A DNA stretch of 64,000 nt from NCBI GenBank assembly GCA_003458705.1, contig QRVH01000001.1, positions 62,001 to 126,000 on the forward strand. The letters are read 5' to 3'. The DNA is from Eubacterium sp. AF22-9. GTDB taxonomy: Bacteria > Bacillota > Clostridia > Lachnospirales > Lachnospiraceae. Positions 37,346-47,501 of the stretch are shown one piece after another. Below the pieces are notes generated by a model. It was given only the letters and a program-made list of their open reading frames with translations. It was not told where the DNA came from and ran no database searches. Positions within the stretch are counted from its first letter, which is position 1; each line of letters begins with the position of its first letter. The position numbers and the translations under genes were made by a program.

Positions 37346-38428
37346 ATGGGAAAGAAAATTGCCAGAATTATAGGCAGAGTATTACTGGTGGTACTTGTTA
37401 CTATAGTAATGCTGGTAGGAACTTTATTCATTATGATTAAGAGAATATGCAGCGATTCAGCACCTACAGCCAGAAATCTTTTTATATCAACAGTTCTTGA
37501 ATCAGGTCAGATGAAGTTTCTGGCTTCGTGGTTCTGTACAGATGCGCAGATTAATGAGGTAATTAATGCTAATAAGATGGAGTCAATGGATTCAGATATT
37601 GATACATCTCTCATTAATATATCAACAGACACAGATACACAGACGGTTGATAATAACGGAGAGGTAGAGCAGTTTGATGGGAATGGAATAAGAATGGTTG
37701 AGATTTCAGGAAGGTCATTCTTTGGAAAAATGCTGATTATAAAAGATCCGTCACAGGTTAAGGTCGGAACTACATATCCTTGGGGAGATTACGGTAAGGA
37801 GCTTCATGAGATTGTAAGCGGAGCAGGAGCTGTTGCAGGAGTTAACGGCGGTCTGTATGTTTCATCAGGAAACAGAGGCGGCTCACCACTTGGAATCGTA
37901 GTGCAGGACGGTAAGATTACATATAACAATCCTTCAGCACTTTCCGGTCTTTACCTAATCGGACTTAATAAGGACAACCTTTTAGTTGTTAAAGATATAG
38001 ATGGTATGTCGGCAGCAGATTTTGAAAGCTATGTAAATGAAGCCGGGATCAGGGATGCTGTTGCTTTCCAGGAGGAAAGCTCTGATTCTAATAATCATTT
38101 TGTTCCACTTATTATTAACAATGAAGCAAGAGTATTAAAAGGTCAGGGAAGTGGGGCTAACCCTAGAACAGCAATCGGACAGAGAGCTGATGGAGCTATA
38201 CTTCTTTTAGTTACAGATGGAAGAGGTGCTTCAGGACATCTTGGTGCAACTGCGTCAGACCTGATATCAGTCATGCAGGAATACGGAGCAGTCAATGCAG
38301 CCAACCTTGATGGCGGAAGTTCTTCAACAATGGTATATAACGGTGGCTATGAGATGACAAGTGTAACATTTTATTATCAGAATTCATCATGGAAGCTGCC
38401 AACAGCATTTGTCGTAATGCCTAAGTAA
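37346..38428 (+). CDS. Phosphodiester glycosidase (NAGPA) family protein, membrane anchored
   Basis: 360 residues with one N-terminal membrane segment (about 10-30) and an extracellular domain. The domain is of the phosphodiester glycosidase type (PF09992): GVNGGLYVSSGN, NPRTAIGQRADG, LLVTDGRG and the C-terminal AANLDGGSSSTMVYNG. Homologues cleave N-acetylglucosamine-phosphodiester bonds; in bacteria they are tied to cell-wall polymers or exopolysaccharide. It begins a run of exported proteins; the next gene starts 22 bases after its stop. GGGAG precedes the ATG. Confidence 0.85.
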   Translation: MGKKIARIIGRVLLVVLVTIVMLVGTLFIMIKRICSDSAPTARNLFISTVLESGQMKFLASWFCTDAQINEVINANKMESMDSDIDTSLINISTDTDTQTVDNNGEVEQFDGNGIRMVEISGRSFFGKMLIIKDPSQVKVGTTYPWGDYGKELHEIVSGAGAVAGVNGGLYVSSGNRGGSPLGIVVQDGKITYNNPSALSGLYLIGLNKDNLLVVKDIDGMSAADFESYVNEAGIRDAVAFQEESSDSNNHFVPLIINNEARVLKGQGSGANPRTAIGQRADGAILLLVTDGRGASGHLGATASDLISVMQEYGAVNAANLDGGSSSTMVYNGGYEMTSVTFYYQNSSWKLPTAFVVMPK

Positions 38429-38450
38429 TTGGAAGGAGAACTGTGTAGAT

Positions 38451-39616
38451 ATGAAAAATAATGCTAAGAAGTCTATAAAGATAGGTGAAATCAATATACC
38501 ATTAAATTACTGGACAGGACTTGCCGTATATGCAGTGATTCTTCTTATTCTTGCAATCTGTATGATTTCATATACAGGTTCATGCCTTAAGAAATATGAG
38601 AATTCACAGTCGGACAAGGTAATGAATGATTTCCTTAATGACTTTACAAAGATGGCTGCTGATAAGACATTGGCTGATAATATTGAGCTTCCAGCCAGCA
38701 GTGAATTTGAGGGAAAAGATACATTTGTCAATATGTACATGTCCGAATTAGATGGTACAACAGACTATACATATAAGAAATCAGAGGACAGTTATAATAC
38801 AGAAGAGCCTATGTATGACATATATGATGATGATAAGAAGGTTGCCAGAATGACTCTGGAAGCTAAAGACCAGCATGTTGTTCTTGGAATACTTACAGTG
38901 TTTGACTGGAAGATTAAATCAATTGAGCCTGTATTTTCAGCAAAGACTAACGATTATACTGTATCAATTCCGGAAGGGTATACATTTGCAGTTAATGGAA
39001 TAACTGTGTCAGATGATTACAAGACGGGTAAGGTTATAGAAAATCCTGATTATGTGAATGTTTCGAAGTATGTAACAATGCCAAAGTCAGTAGAATATAA
39101 GCTGACAGGATTTGTCAATAAGCCGGAGATTAAGATATATAATGCATCAGCAGTGAAGTTACTGCAAATGTAGATGCTAAGGGGAATGTATCTGTAGCTG
39201 CAAGTGGCAATTCTGCCGATATGCCATCAGAAAGAAAAGAAGAAGCTCTTAATATGGCAAAAATATGGGATAATTTCCTTACTAATGATTTAAGCGGTTC
39301 AGGTCATGGACTTGCAACAGTGCAGCAGTATCTTATTGAGGATTCGTATTACTGGAATCTTGCAAAAGATTATGCTTCAAGTGCAGATATTACATTTATC
39401 AGTGACCACACATTGTCAGGAAATCCGTATACAGGAGTGACAGTTGATAATTATATTGAATATAATGATGATTGCTATTCATGCCATATTGCATTTACAA
39501 AGAATATGACACTTACCTCAGGCGGCGCGAGAAAAGATGTTATTGATTCGACATTCTATTTCGTGAAATATGAGGGCAGATGGGCGATTGCGGATATGAT
39601 TGCGACTACGAAGTAA
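38451..39616 (+). pseudogene. Membrane-anchored uncharacterised protein with NTF2-like C-terminus, frameshifted
   Basis: About 388 residues when repaired. One N-terminal membrane segment (about 23-43) is followed by an extracellular region whose last 120 residues end in TFYFVKYEGRWAIADM, as in NTF2-like/TcaA C-terminal folds. The first frame stops at 39173; one G missing at 39153 (GCAG|TGAA to GCAGGTGAA) gives AGEVTANVDAKGN and joins the frame to 39616. It follows the NAGPA-type gene and probably shares its message. No defined function. Confidence 0.65.
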
Positions 39617-39721
39617 TATGATTAAAATACGGACTTATAGTGCTATGTAAGCTGGGTGTAAGTTTCATAATATATAATTATGTCAAATCAAAGGTAATAA
39701 TTACTGAAGGAGGAGATAGTT

Positions 39722-41170
39722 ATGAAACTTATAAAAAAAGGTGTTCTGTCTGGCATTATATTTGCAATGACACTGTTAATGACGGCATGTAGTAAGTACA
39801 AGGTAAAGGATGAACAGGTAGGACAGAAGGCTCTGTTTCCGGATTATGAATATAATCAGGAGCTGGCACAGCAGATATATGGACAGTCTAAAATGGCAAT
39901 AGCCCCAAATGGTTATTATTATATAATTGATAATATTTTGTATTTTTATAATATTGACAGTGATATTAATATGCCATTGTGTTCCAAAGTAAATTGCAGG
40001 CATAATGATAATACATGTGATGCTTATGTAAGTACAATTAATACAGAGAACGGCACATTTGAATGTAATTGTATGGGCGAAAAGATTATGTATTATAATG
40101 GCAGCATATATTGTATTGAGGTTACTAAGGACAGGGATTATTATCTGTACCAGTATGATTCCACATTTAGTAACAGAAAGCAGGTAACAAGGCTTGCTTC
40201 GATAAAAGACGAACAGCTGATGGTGTCTGATGCACAGGCATGTCTTATATCTGATGGATATATGTATTATTATGCTTCATATCTTGATTCCAAATATGCA
40301 GAAAATGATTATACGGCTTCGTTTTATGCATGCAGAATAAAGCTTGATAATAATTCATCACGGGAAGTTCTGGGAGAATTTCAGTTTCCGGGTGATTATG
40401 CGATGAAGGCAGGCCAGAGTAATGGCTTTTCCATTTATTTTACGGATAATAGTATATATTTTTATGCCGGCGGAGCTGCCCGGATGTATACAGCCAATAA
40501 CAGTGTACAATACCATGTTTCAAAATATAATCCTGATAACAGCCAGTATACTGATTTATATGTACATTCTGGTAATAGCGGGCTTAATGTTTTTGGAGAA
40601 GGAACGGGATATGTTAATAGCATGTCACAAGGCGGATATGTAAGAACAGATTCTGAGGGCAATTTTTACATTATGACCTCATCAAAGGCTAAGGATAATA
40701 ACAATATAATTAAAGTTGATTTTGATAAGAATACTTGTGAAGTTATTTATACTACTCAGATGGAGAAGCTGGATTATTTACAGAGTGATGGAGAATATCT
40801 GTATTTTTTTGAATCAGATTCTGTTAAAGATAAAAAGTCTTTGCTTACAGTAATTGATATGAGTGGAAATGTAAAGACTCAGTATGAAATGGAATATGAC
40901 GAAGAGTATATGGCTGAAATGCAGAAACATTCAGGACAGAATGTGAATGGTAATTCATACAAGCCGGATGCATCGGATATTTTGGTGTATGGACTTGATG
41001 GCAGGTATATAGTGCTTGGCAGCAGAACGACTGGTTTTAAGAATCTCACTACTTCTGATACAGTAGATTATAAGAAAGAGCCTGTAGTTGGTGTCGGGAT
41101 AATAAATACAAAGGATTATCTAAGTGGCAGCAATGTATCTATAAAACAGATATATCAATATGCGCGATAG
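39722..41170 (+). CDS. Lipoprotein with Cys-rich motif, probable beta-propeller
   Basis: 482 residues. Signal peptide with lipobox LLMTAC. Soon after comes CSKVNCRHNDNTCDAY, a cysteine-histidine motif I recognise from a large set of Lachnospiraceae lipoproteins, and then repeated strand-rich units (NGYYYIIDNILYFYN, GYMYYYASY, DGEYLYFFES) suggesting a DUF5050-like propeller. Function is not known; these lipoproteins are often encoded beside ABC-2-type membrane proteins, as here, where the next gene starts 19 bases later. GGAGGAG precedes the ATG. Confidence 0.7.
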   Translation: MKLIKKGVLSGIIFAMTLLMTACSKYKVKDEQVGQKALFPDYEYNQELAQQIYGQSKMAIAPNGYYYIIDNILYFYNIDSDINMPLCSKVNCRHNDNTCDAYVSTINTENGTFECNCMGEKIMYYNGSIYCIEVTKDRDYYLYQYDSTFSNRKQVTRLASIKDEQLMVSDAQACLISDGYMYYYASYLDSKYAENDYTASFYACRIKLDNNSSREVLGEFQFPGDYAMKAGQSNGFSIYFTDNSIYFYAGGAARMYTANNSVQYHVSKYNPDNSQYTDLYVHSGNSGLNVFGEGTGYVNSMSQGGYVRTDSEGNFYIMTSSKAKDNNNIIKVDFDKNTCEVIYTTQMEKLDYLQSDGEYLYFFESDSVKDKKSLLTVIDMSGNVKTQYEMEYDEEYMAEMQKHSGQNVNGNSYKPDASDILVYGLDGRYIVLGSRTTGFKNLTTSDTVDYKKEPVVGVGIINTKDYLSGSNVSIKQIYQYAR

Positions 41171-41188
41171 AACAGGAACAGGTACAAT

Positions 41189-43415
41189 ATGAATGAGTTG
41201 AAAAGAATCTTTGGGAAAAGATATGCCTGCCTGTTGTTACTGTTATTAGCAGTTAATATGCTGATAATCATCAGTGATAAGACTGATGCACAGATGTTAA
41301 ATGCGTATATTGATATGATTAATATTGCAGATAAATACATGGAGAATGAATCATCATGTACGGCTGCTGCCGGAAGTTCGTGGCGTGAGTATTTTGATAA
41401 GAATGAGATAGATGGGAGTGACACATCAGAAAAAACTGCTATTGCAAAACAGGCAAGAGAAAAGCTTGTGTCTCAGGCAAAGTATATAGATAATTATAAG
41501 GATATAGTGGAAAGCAAAAAACAGACTGCAATATTATATGCAGCGTCAGGCACTTATAAGAAGAATGGTTTTGAATATAACAATCTTTTAAAAACGCAGT
41601 ATGATTTATCCGGAATATATGATACAGATGTGCAGTTAAGCAATGGAGTATGGCTGCAAAAAATATTCGAGAATAATTATATTCATTTGTTAGCATTTGT
41701 TACAAGTGTTTTTACAGTATATATGTTTTTTGCGGAAAGAAAAAACGGACTCTGCTATATTGTGCATACATCTAAGAATGGCAGATGCAGTCTGTTTATA
41801 AAAAGATGTGGCGTGCTGATGTTACAGACAACAGTAACTAATGCATTATTATATTTTGAAGCCGCATTTATACTGCTTAATAAATATGGTGGATGGAATG
41901 GACTGGGAGCTGCAGCTTCAAGTGATGAGTATTTTCTTCTGACATCTGGAAATCTTTCAAGGATTGAAATGCTGTGTCTGATAATATTATTATCAGTACT
42001 AACAACAATGGTTTTATCGCTGGTACTATGGCTGCTTCTGTTATGCTTCAGCAATGTTAATATAGGGCTGTTCTGCTACACATTTATATGTATGGCTGAT
42101 ATTCTGCTATATATGATTATGTCCGGAAAATCAGTATTCAGGATTTTTAAATATGTGAATATCTATTACATGTTTTTTCCGTGCAAGGCACTTGGTTATT
42201 ATAACTGGGGATTTTACGGAATGATTATTTCATTGCGTGCGACTACAATATTAGTATCTGTGATAATCGGGATAATGGCTTTAGGATTAAGTGCTTATAT
42301 CAGTATTAATAAGTATTTTACAGCAAAGAAGAACTGGATTGAAAATGTTACTGATTTTATTCACATGGGTGCTGTAAGACTCATGGAAAATGCAGGAAAT
42401 TCGTGGAAAGAAGTATATAAAATATTGATATCACAGGGAATGATATTGATATTGCTGTTATTGATGTATCTTTGTGCAAATGTGACACCCGGTCACGGTG
42501 TTGTGTATGATTCCAGAAAAAGCTATATGCTTGGATATTATGAGAAGGCTGAGGGACTAAAATATGGTCCTGAATTAGAAAATATTTATAATCAGTATCG
42601 TGAAGAGTATGAGCAATTCGTAAGTGACTTTGATTATTCAGTAGAAAATGCACAGATAATTCTTGCAAATAAGAAGGATTTATTTAATTATGTAGAAGAA
42701 AATGTTAATTACATAAAAGAAATGAATGAGCAGGGAATATCTGCGGTTGTAATTAACCCATACAGTTATACAGACACAATAGGAGACAGGGAATGGAGTA
42801 ATCAGGAGCTTATTGCATTGATAAATGTTATTGCAGCAATTATTGTTTCGTGTGGTTTCATGTCTTATGAAAAGAAATCATCAGTTCAGAGTCTGACACT
42901 TTCGGGCAGAGAAAGAAGAAAGTGGCTTATAAAGAAAATGCTTGTACAGAATATCATATGTCTGGTATTCATGTGCATAACATATGGAATGTACTACAAA
43001 AAACTCTGTGATACATACACATATGTAAATATTACTGCGCCATTGAAAAGCATTATGATATTCAGAAAATTTTATTGTTAATCCGCCAATTATTGGATAT
43101 GTTATAATTGATTTTGCTGTTAAATATATGTTTATGGTTGTGATTCAGTTAATAATGTCTGTCGTATCAATATATGTAAAATATATATATTGTTTTGCAG
43201 TTGGCATAGTACTTGTGCTACCACATTTGCTGTATATGATTGGATTTGATTTCTTACATAATGTATCTGTTGTTAAATATATTTCATTCTTCCAATGTTT
43301 ACTGGAGGGTGGACGGACAATGGATTGGTATTGGATTTTACTGATTGTTGTCGTATTAACTGGAGCGGGAATGTGGTTTTATATTGTGAATGTGTTTGAA
43401 CATAAACTAAGATAG
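41189..43415 (+). pseudogene. ABC-2-type large membrane protein, frameshifted
   Basis: About 742 residues over two frames. The protein has two sets of membrane segments: one around residues 10-30 and 160-390, and a second from about residue 405 on, separated by an extracellular stretch. YEKKSSVQSLTLSGRERRKW resembles the cytoplasmic loop of ABC-2 permeases. The first frame stops at 43081; removing one base near 43060-43064 restores ENFIVNPPIIGY and the frame to 43415. Unlike the other breaks in the window this is an extra base. No ATPase gene adjoins it. Linked to the upstream lipoprotein by a 19-base gap. Confidence 0.6.
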
Positions 43416-43479
43416 TTTTATGTATGTAATTGGAATAATTAATACATAAAGTTTGGGGCGAAAATAGTACATTTTAAAT

Positions 43480-43628
43480 GTACACATTACCGTTCACGAG
43501 ATAAAAATAACCGATTACGACATAAAACCGACGGCAGTATTGCTAATATTGAAATTCAGAAGATTTCATATGACTTTCCGGCAGAGAGGATATCGTGTTA
43601 TTCGGCAGACCTTGTGCTTCGCTAGTAT
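43480..43628 (+). pseudogene. Remnant of Rpn-family (PD-(D/E)XK) transposase/nuclease
   Basis: Bases 43530-43622 encode DGSIANIEIQKISYDFPAER then ISCYSADLVLR, a close match in wording to Rpn/PD-(D/E)XK nuclease-family transposase proteins, including the catalytic IEIQ. An in-frame TAG at 43623 stands where the family has Gln (LRQYK). Upstream, HEIKITDYDIKP continues in another frame, joined if one G is added at 43530. No start or C-terminus is present. This is a decayed fragment only. Confidence 0.65.
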
Positions 43629-43631
43629 AAA

Positions 43632-43955
43632 ATGATTACAGGAAAGAAAGAGCCTGATGAGATAATTAAGAGTCTGTTAGAGTATTTTCCAGAAGCAAGA
43701 ATAGTCCTTACTCTTGGAGGTGACAGCGCTGTATATGCGGACAAGGATACCAAGATTACACAGCCGGTATTTAAGGTAAATGCAGTTGATACAACCGCCG
43801 CAGGAGATACATTTACAGGGGATTTCCTTGCCGGAATCATAGAGGGCATGCCTGTTGCTGACATCTTAAGAATGAGTGCAAAGGCTTCCTCAATCGCAGT
43901 TACAAGAAAAGGTGCCATACCATCAATTCCGTACAGAAATGAAGTTAAATATTAA
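43632..43955 (+). pseudogene. C-terminal fragment of a PfkB-family sugar kinase
   Basis: 107 residues matching only the C-terminal third of ribokinase/fructokinase-type enzymes. ARIVLTLGGDSAVY leads into the PfkB signature AVDTTAAGDTFTGDFLAG with the catalytic aspartate, and the natural C-terminus follows. The N-terminal two thirds are missing; the upstream DNA, in the same frame, is an Rpn fragment ending in a stop codon 6 bases earlier. No ribosome site. It is most likely a non-functional leftover of a deletion or insertion event. Confidence 0.8.
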
Positions 43956-43962
43956 GAAAAAT

Positions 43963-43994
43963 GTGCAGGATGCCAATTAAGGGGTGTCCTGCAC
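43963..43994 (+). terminator. Hairpin after the PfkB remnant
   Basis: GTGCAGGATGCC pairs with GGTGTCCTGCAC (two G-U). The T tract is poor; probably the original terminator of the kinase gene. Confidence 0.6.
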
Positions 43995-44074
43995 TTGTCA
44001 TATGTGCTACAATAAATATTGAGAAGAATTATCAATAATGATTTGGGCAGATTATTTAGAAAAGGAAAACACAC

Positions 44075-46414
44075 ATGAAGTTAAATGAACTTAAGATTGG
44101 ACAATGTGCAAGAATTACCTCAGTTGGTGGTGAAGGCGCATTAAGACAGCATTTTCTTGATATGGGCGTAATTCCCGGGGCGGAGGTTACGCTTGTAAAA
44201 CTGGCACCTATGGGTGATCCAATGGAATTACAGATACATGGCTATGAACTTACACTTCGAGTTGCCGATGCAGGAGAGATTACTATTGATCCTATAGATG
44301 AGCGTACAAGAAAACACGAAAGACCAGACCGAATATATAAGTCTGACCATCCGGGACTTGGTGAGACTGGTAAATACCATGCTAAGGGAGATGGAGAAAA
44401 GCTTCCTGAAGGAACAAAGCTTACATTTGCACTGGTTGGTAACCAGAATTGTGGAAAGACAACTCTGTTTAATCAGCTTACCGGTTCTAACCAGCATGTC
44501 GGAAATTTTCCGGGAGTTACGGTTGACTGCAAAAGCGGTATGATTAAGGGACATGAGAATACATCAGTTACGGATTTACCGGGAATATATTCTATGTCTC
44601 CGTACAGCAGTGAGGAGATTATTTCGAGAAATTTTGTGCTTAATGAGAAGCCAAAGGCGATTATTAATATTGTTGATGCAACTAATATTGAGAGAAATAT
44701 GTATCTTACAATGCAGCTTTTAGAGATGGATGTGCCTATGGTTCTTGCACTTAATATGATGGACGAGGTAGTAGGCAATTCAGGTTCTATTGATATTAAT
44801 GGCATGGAAAATATGCTTGGAATCCCGGTTATTCCTATATCTGCTGCCAAGAATGAAGGCGTTGATGAGCTTATAAGGCATGCACTTCATATTGCAGAAT
44901 ATCAGGAAAAGCCGGAAAGAACTGATTACTGTGATGAGAATGATTTCGGAGGAGCAGTACACAGATGTATACATGCAGTAATTCATCTTATAGAGGATCA
45001 TGCAAAGAGAGCTGATATTCCGGTAAGATTTGCAGCAAGTAAGATTATTGAGGGTGACCCTCTTATATTAAAGCTTTTGCAGCTTGATGAGAATGAAAAA
45101 GAAATGCTTGAGCATATTGTACTTCAGATGGAGACTGAAAGAGGTCTTGACAGAAGTGCGGCAATCGCGGACATGAGATTTACATTTATAGAGAAGATAT
45201 GCGAAGCAAATGTAGTTAAGCCTAAAGCAAGCAAAGAAAGAATACGAAGCCAGAAGATTGACAAGATTCTTACTGGAAAATATACGGCAATACCATGCTT
45301 TGTAGCGATTATGCTTGCAATATTCTTTCTTACATTCAATGTGATTGGTGCATTTTTACAGAATGTTCTGCAGATGGGTATTGATGCACTTACTGGCGTT
45401 GTTGACAATGCACTTGCAGCAGCAGGTGTGAATAAGGTTATTCACAGTCTTGTAATAGATGGAATATTTGCAGGTGTCGGCTCAGTGCTTTCATTCCTGC
45501 CAATTATTGTTACACTGTTTTTCTTCTTATCACTTATGGAGGACAGTGGTTATATTGCAAGAGTTGCATTTTTTATGGATAAAATATTAAGAAAGATTGG
45601 TCTGTCAGGAAGAAGTATAGTTCCTATGTTGATTGGATTTGGATGTACTGTTCCTGCGGTTATGGCAACAAGAACGCTTCCAAGTGAGAGAGACAGGAAG
45701 ATGACAATTCTTCTTACACCATTTATGAGCTGTTCAGCCAAGCTGCCAATATATTCATTCTTTGTCAGTGCATTTTTTCCGGGAAAGGGTGCACTTATAA
45801 TGGGAGGCTTATATTTCTTTGGAATTATTATGGGAATTCTTGTGGCATTGCTTTACAAAGGAACATTGTTTAAAGGCGAAGCTGTTCCTTTCGTTATGGA
45901 GCTTCCTAATTACAGACTTCCGGGCATGAAAAATGTTTTGCAGTTATTATGGGAAAAGGCCAGGGATTTCTTGCAGAGAGCATTTACAGTTATATTTGTT
46001 GCAACTGTAATTGTCTGGTTTTTACAAAGCTTCAATCTGCACCTTAATCTTGTTACAGATTCAAAGGACAGCATACTTGCACTTATTGCGGGAATAATAG
46101 CCCCTGTATTTGCACCTTTAGGACTTGGTGACTGGAGAATATGTACATCTTTGCTGTGTGGTGTCATGGCAAAGGAAAGTGTCGTATCAACAATGCAGAT
46201 ACTTTTCGGGACAGGCATACGGGCAGCACTTTCAACAGCCGGTGCAGCCGCAATGCTTGTATTCAGTCTTCTGTACACACCTTGTATCGCAGCAATTGCT
46301 TCAGTAAAGCGTGAGCTTGGAGGGAAATGGGCTGTTATAATGGTTGTATGGCAGTGCCTGATTGCGTGGGTGATGGCATTTGTTGTACATGGTGTGGTGA
46401 TGATGTTTTCTTAA
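44075..46414 (+). CDS. feoB: Ferrous iron transporter, FeoA-FeoB fusion
   Basis: 779 residues: an N-terminal FeoA domain (about 1-75, LKIGQCARITSVGGEGALRQ, SH3-like) fused to complete FeoB. The G domain has GNQNCGKTTLF (G1), VGNFPGVTVD (G2), DLPGIYSM (G3) and NMMDE (G4). The membrane part carries the two Gate motifs with conserved cysteines: IGFGCTVPAVMATRT and YTPCIAA. It imports Fe(II), the form available to anaerobes. A-T-rich inverted repeat ATTATCAATAAT at 44028 could be part of a Fur-type site, but this is weak. The gene ends at an unusual hairpin overlapping the next gene. Confidence 0.96.
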   Translation: MKLNELKIGQCARITSVGGEGALRQHFLDMGVIPGAEVTLVKLAPMGDPMELQIHGYELTLRVADAGEITIDPIDERTRKHERPDRIYKSDHPGLGETGKYHAKGDGEKLPEGTKLTFALVGNQNCGKTTLFNQLTGSNQHVGNFPGVTVDCKSGMIKGHENTSVTDLPGIYSMSPYSSEEIISRNFVLNEKPKAIINIVDATNIERNMYLTMQLLEMDVPMVLALNMMDEVVGNSGSIDINGMENMLGIPVIPISAAKNEGVDELIRHALHIAEYQEKPERTDYCDENDFGGAVHRCIHAVIHLIEDHAKRADIPVRFAASKIIEGDPLILKLLQLDENEKEMLEHIVLQMETERGLDRSAAIADMRFTFIEKICEANVVKPKASKERIRSQKIDKILTGKYTAIPCFVAIMLAIFFLTFNVIGAFLQNVLQMGIDALTGVVDNALAAAGVNKVIHSLVIDGIFAGVGSVLSFLPIIVTLFFFLSLMEDSGYIARVAFFMDKILRKIGLSGRSIVPMLIGFGCTVPAVMATRTLPSERDRKMTILLTPFMSCSAKLPIYSFFVSAFFPGKGALIMGGLYFFGIIMGILVALLYKGTLFKGEAVPFVMELPNYRLPGMKNVLQLLWEKARDFLQRAFTVIFVATVIVWFLQSFNLHLNLVTDSKDSILALIAGIIAPVFAPLGLGDWRICTSLLCGVMAKESVVSTMQILFGTGIRAALSTAGAAAMLVFSLLYTPCIAAIASVKRELGGKWAVIMVVWQCLIAWVMAFVVHGVVMMFS

Positions 46415-46431
46415 GTATAAATAAAACAGAA

Positions 46432-46492
46432 AATACGCATATTATATGTATCTTTAATCACAAGGAGACATATAATATGCGTATTATTTTTT
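46432..46492 (+). terminator. FeoAB terminator that overlaps the start codon of the next gene
   Basis: AATACGCATATTATATGT (46432-46449) pairs perfectly over 18 bases with 46468-46485, followed by T6 at 46487-46492, a classical intrinsic terminator. The downstream gene's ribosome site AAGGAG lies in the loop and its ATG (46477-46479) in the right arm; the T tract encodes residues 4-6. Confidence 0.82.
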
Positions 46493-47466
46493 ATGATTCG
46501 AAAAGTTACGACAAGCAGTCTTTTGATAAGGCGCTGAGGTATTTTAGTGATATATCTATTGAGTATATGGTAGCTGATTTAGATGCGAGGACAGCGGTGT
46601 ACAGCAACGGGTATGATGCTGTGTGTGCATTCGTTAATTCTGTTATTGATGCAGATGTGTTGAAGATTCTTTACGACAATGGAATCAGGCTGGTACTTAT
46701 GCGGTGTGCAGGATTTAATAATGTTGATGTTAATGAGGCGGACAGGCTTGGTATAACTGTGATGAGAGTGCCGGGATATTCGCCGGAGGCGGTTGCGGAG
46801 CTTGCTATGGGACTTGCGCTTGCTGCACAGCGGAGGATTCACAAAGCGTACATTAAAGTAAGAGAGAATAATTTCAGCCTTCAGGGGCTTACAGGTGTAA
46901 CACTTCATGGAAAAACTGCGGGAATTGTCGGAACTGGCAAGATTGGTGCGGCTATGTGCCGTATATGCAGGGGCTTTGGAATGAAGGTTATTGCATATGA
47001 TAGATTTCACAATGAAAGCCTTGATTTTGTTGAGTATGTGGAGCTTGACAGGCTGCTTTCCGAAAGTGACCTCATATCACTACATTGCCCGCTTGATGAC
47101 ACCACATACCATCTGATTGATGAAAGAACAATAGACATGATGAAAAACGGTGTTATATTAGTCAATACCTCGAGAGGTGCAATAGTTAATACAGACGCAC
47201 TTATCAAGGGTATCAGGGATATGAAATTTCATGCTGTCGGGCTTGATGTGTATGAAGAAGAGTCAGATTATGTATTTGAAAATCTTGAAGACGACATATT
47301 GCAGCATTCAATAACGGCAAGGCTCCTGTCATTCCCGAATGTAATAGTAACATCACATCAGGGCTTTCTTACAGAGGAGGCGCTTGATGCCATAAGCGAA
47401 ACAACATTAAAGAATGCGAAAGCATTTATTTCAGGTGACATAACTGGTGAAAATGTGGTAAAATAG
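46477..47466 (+). CDS. D-lactate dehydrogenase-like 2-hydroxyacid dehydrogenase
   Basis: 329 residues of the NAD-dependent D-2-hydroxyacid dehydrogenase family, nearest to D-lactate dehydrogenases. Substrate domain first, then nucleotide motif GIVGTGKIGAAM, catalytic Arg in VNTSRGAIVN, Glu in DVYEEES and His in SHQGFLTEEA. It would reduce pyruvate to D-lactate (or a similar 2-keto acid) with NADH. ATG 46477 has AAGGAG in place; the frame extends upstream without support. The start codon sits in the right arm of the FeoAB terminator hairpin, so translation may be limited by that structure. Confidence 0.9.
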   Translation: MRIIFYDSKSYDKQSFDKALRYFSDISIEYMVADLDARTAVYSNGYDAVCAFVNSVIDADVLKILYDNGIRLVLMRCAGFNNVDVNEADRLGITVMRVPGYSPEAVAELAMGLALAAQRRIHKAYIKVRENNFSLQGLTGVTLHGKTAGIVGTGKIGAAMCRICRGFGMKVIAYDRFHNESLDFVEYVELDRLLSESDLISLHCPLDDTTYHLIDERTIDMMKNGVILVNTSRGAIVNTDALIKGIRDMKFHAVGLDVYEEESDYVFENLEDDILQHSITARLLSFPNVIVTSHQGFLTEEALDAISETTLKNAKAFISGDITGENVVK

Positions 47467-47501
47467 CTTAAGATTATGCTGAAAGCAAGGAGCGACGGGT
47501 T

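Noticed and set aside
44022-44048. Fur box before feoAB
   Set aside because: Only the short repeat ATTATCAATAAT fits; too little of the 19-bp consensus to annotate as a site.
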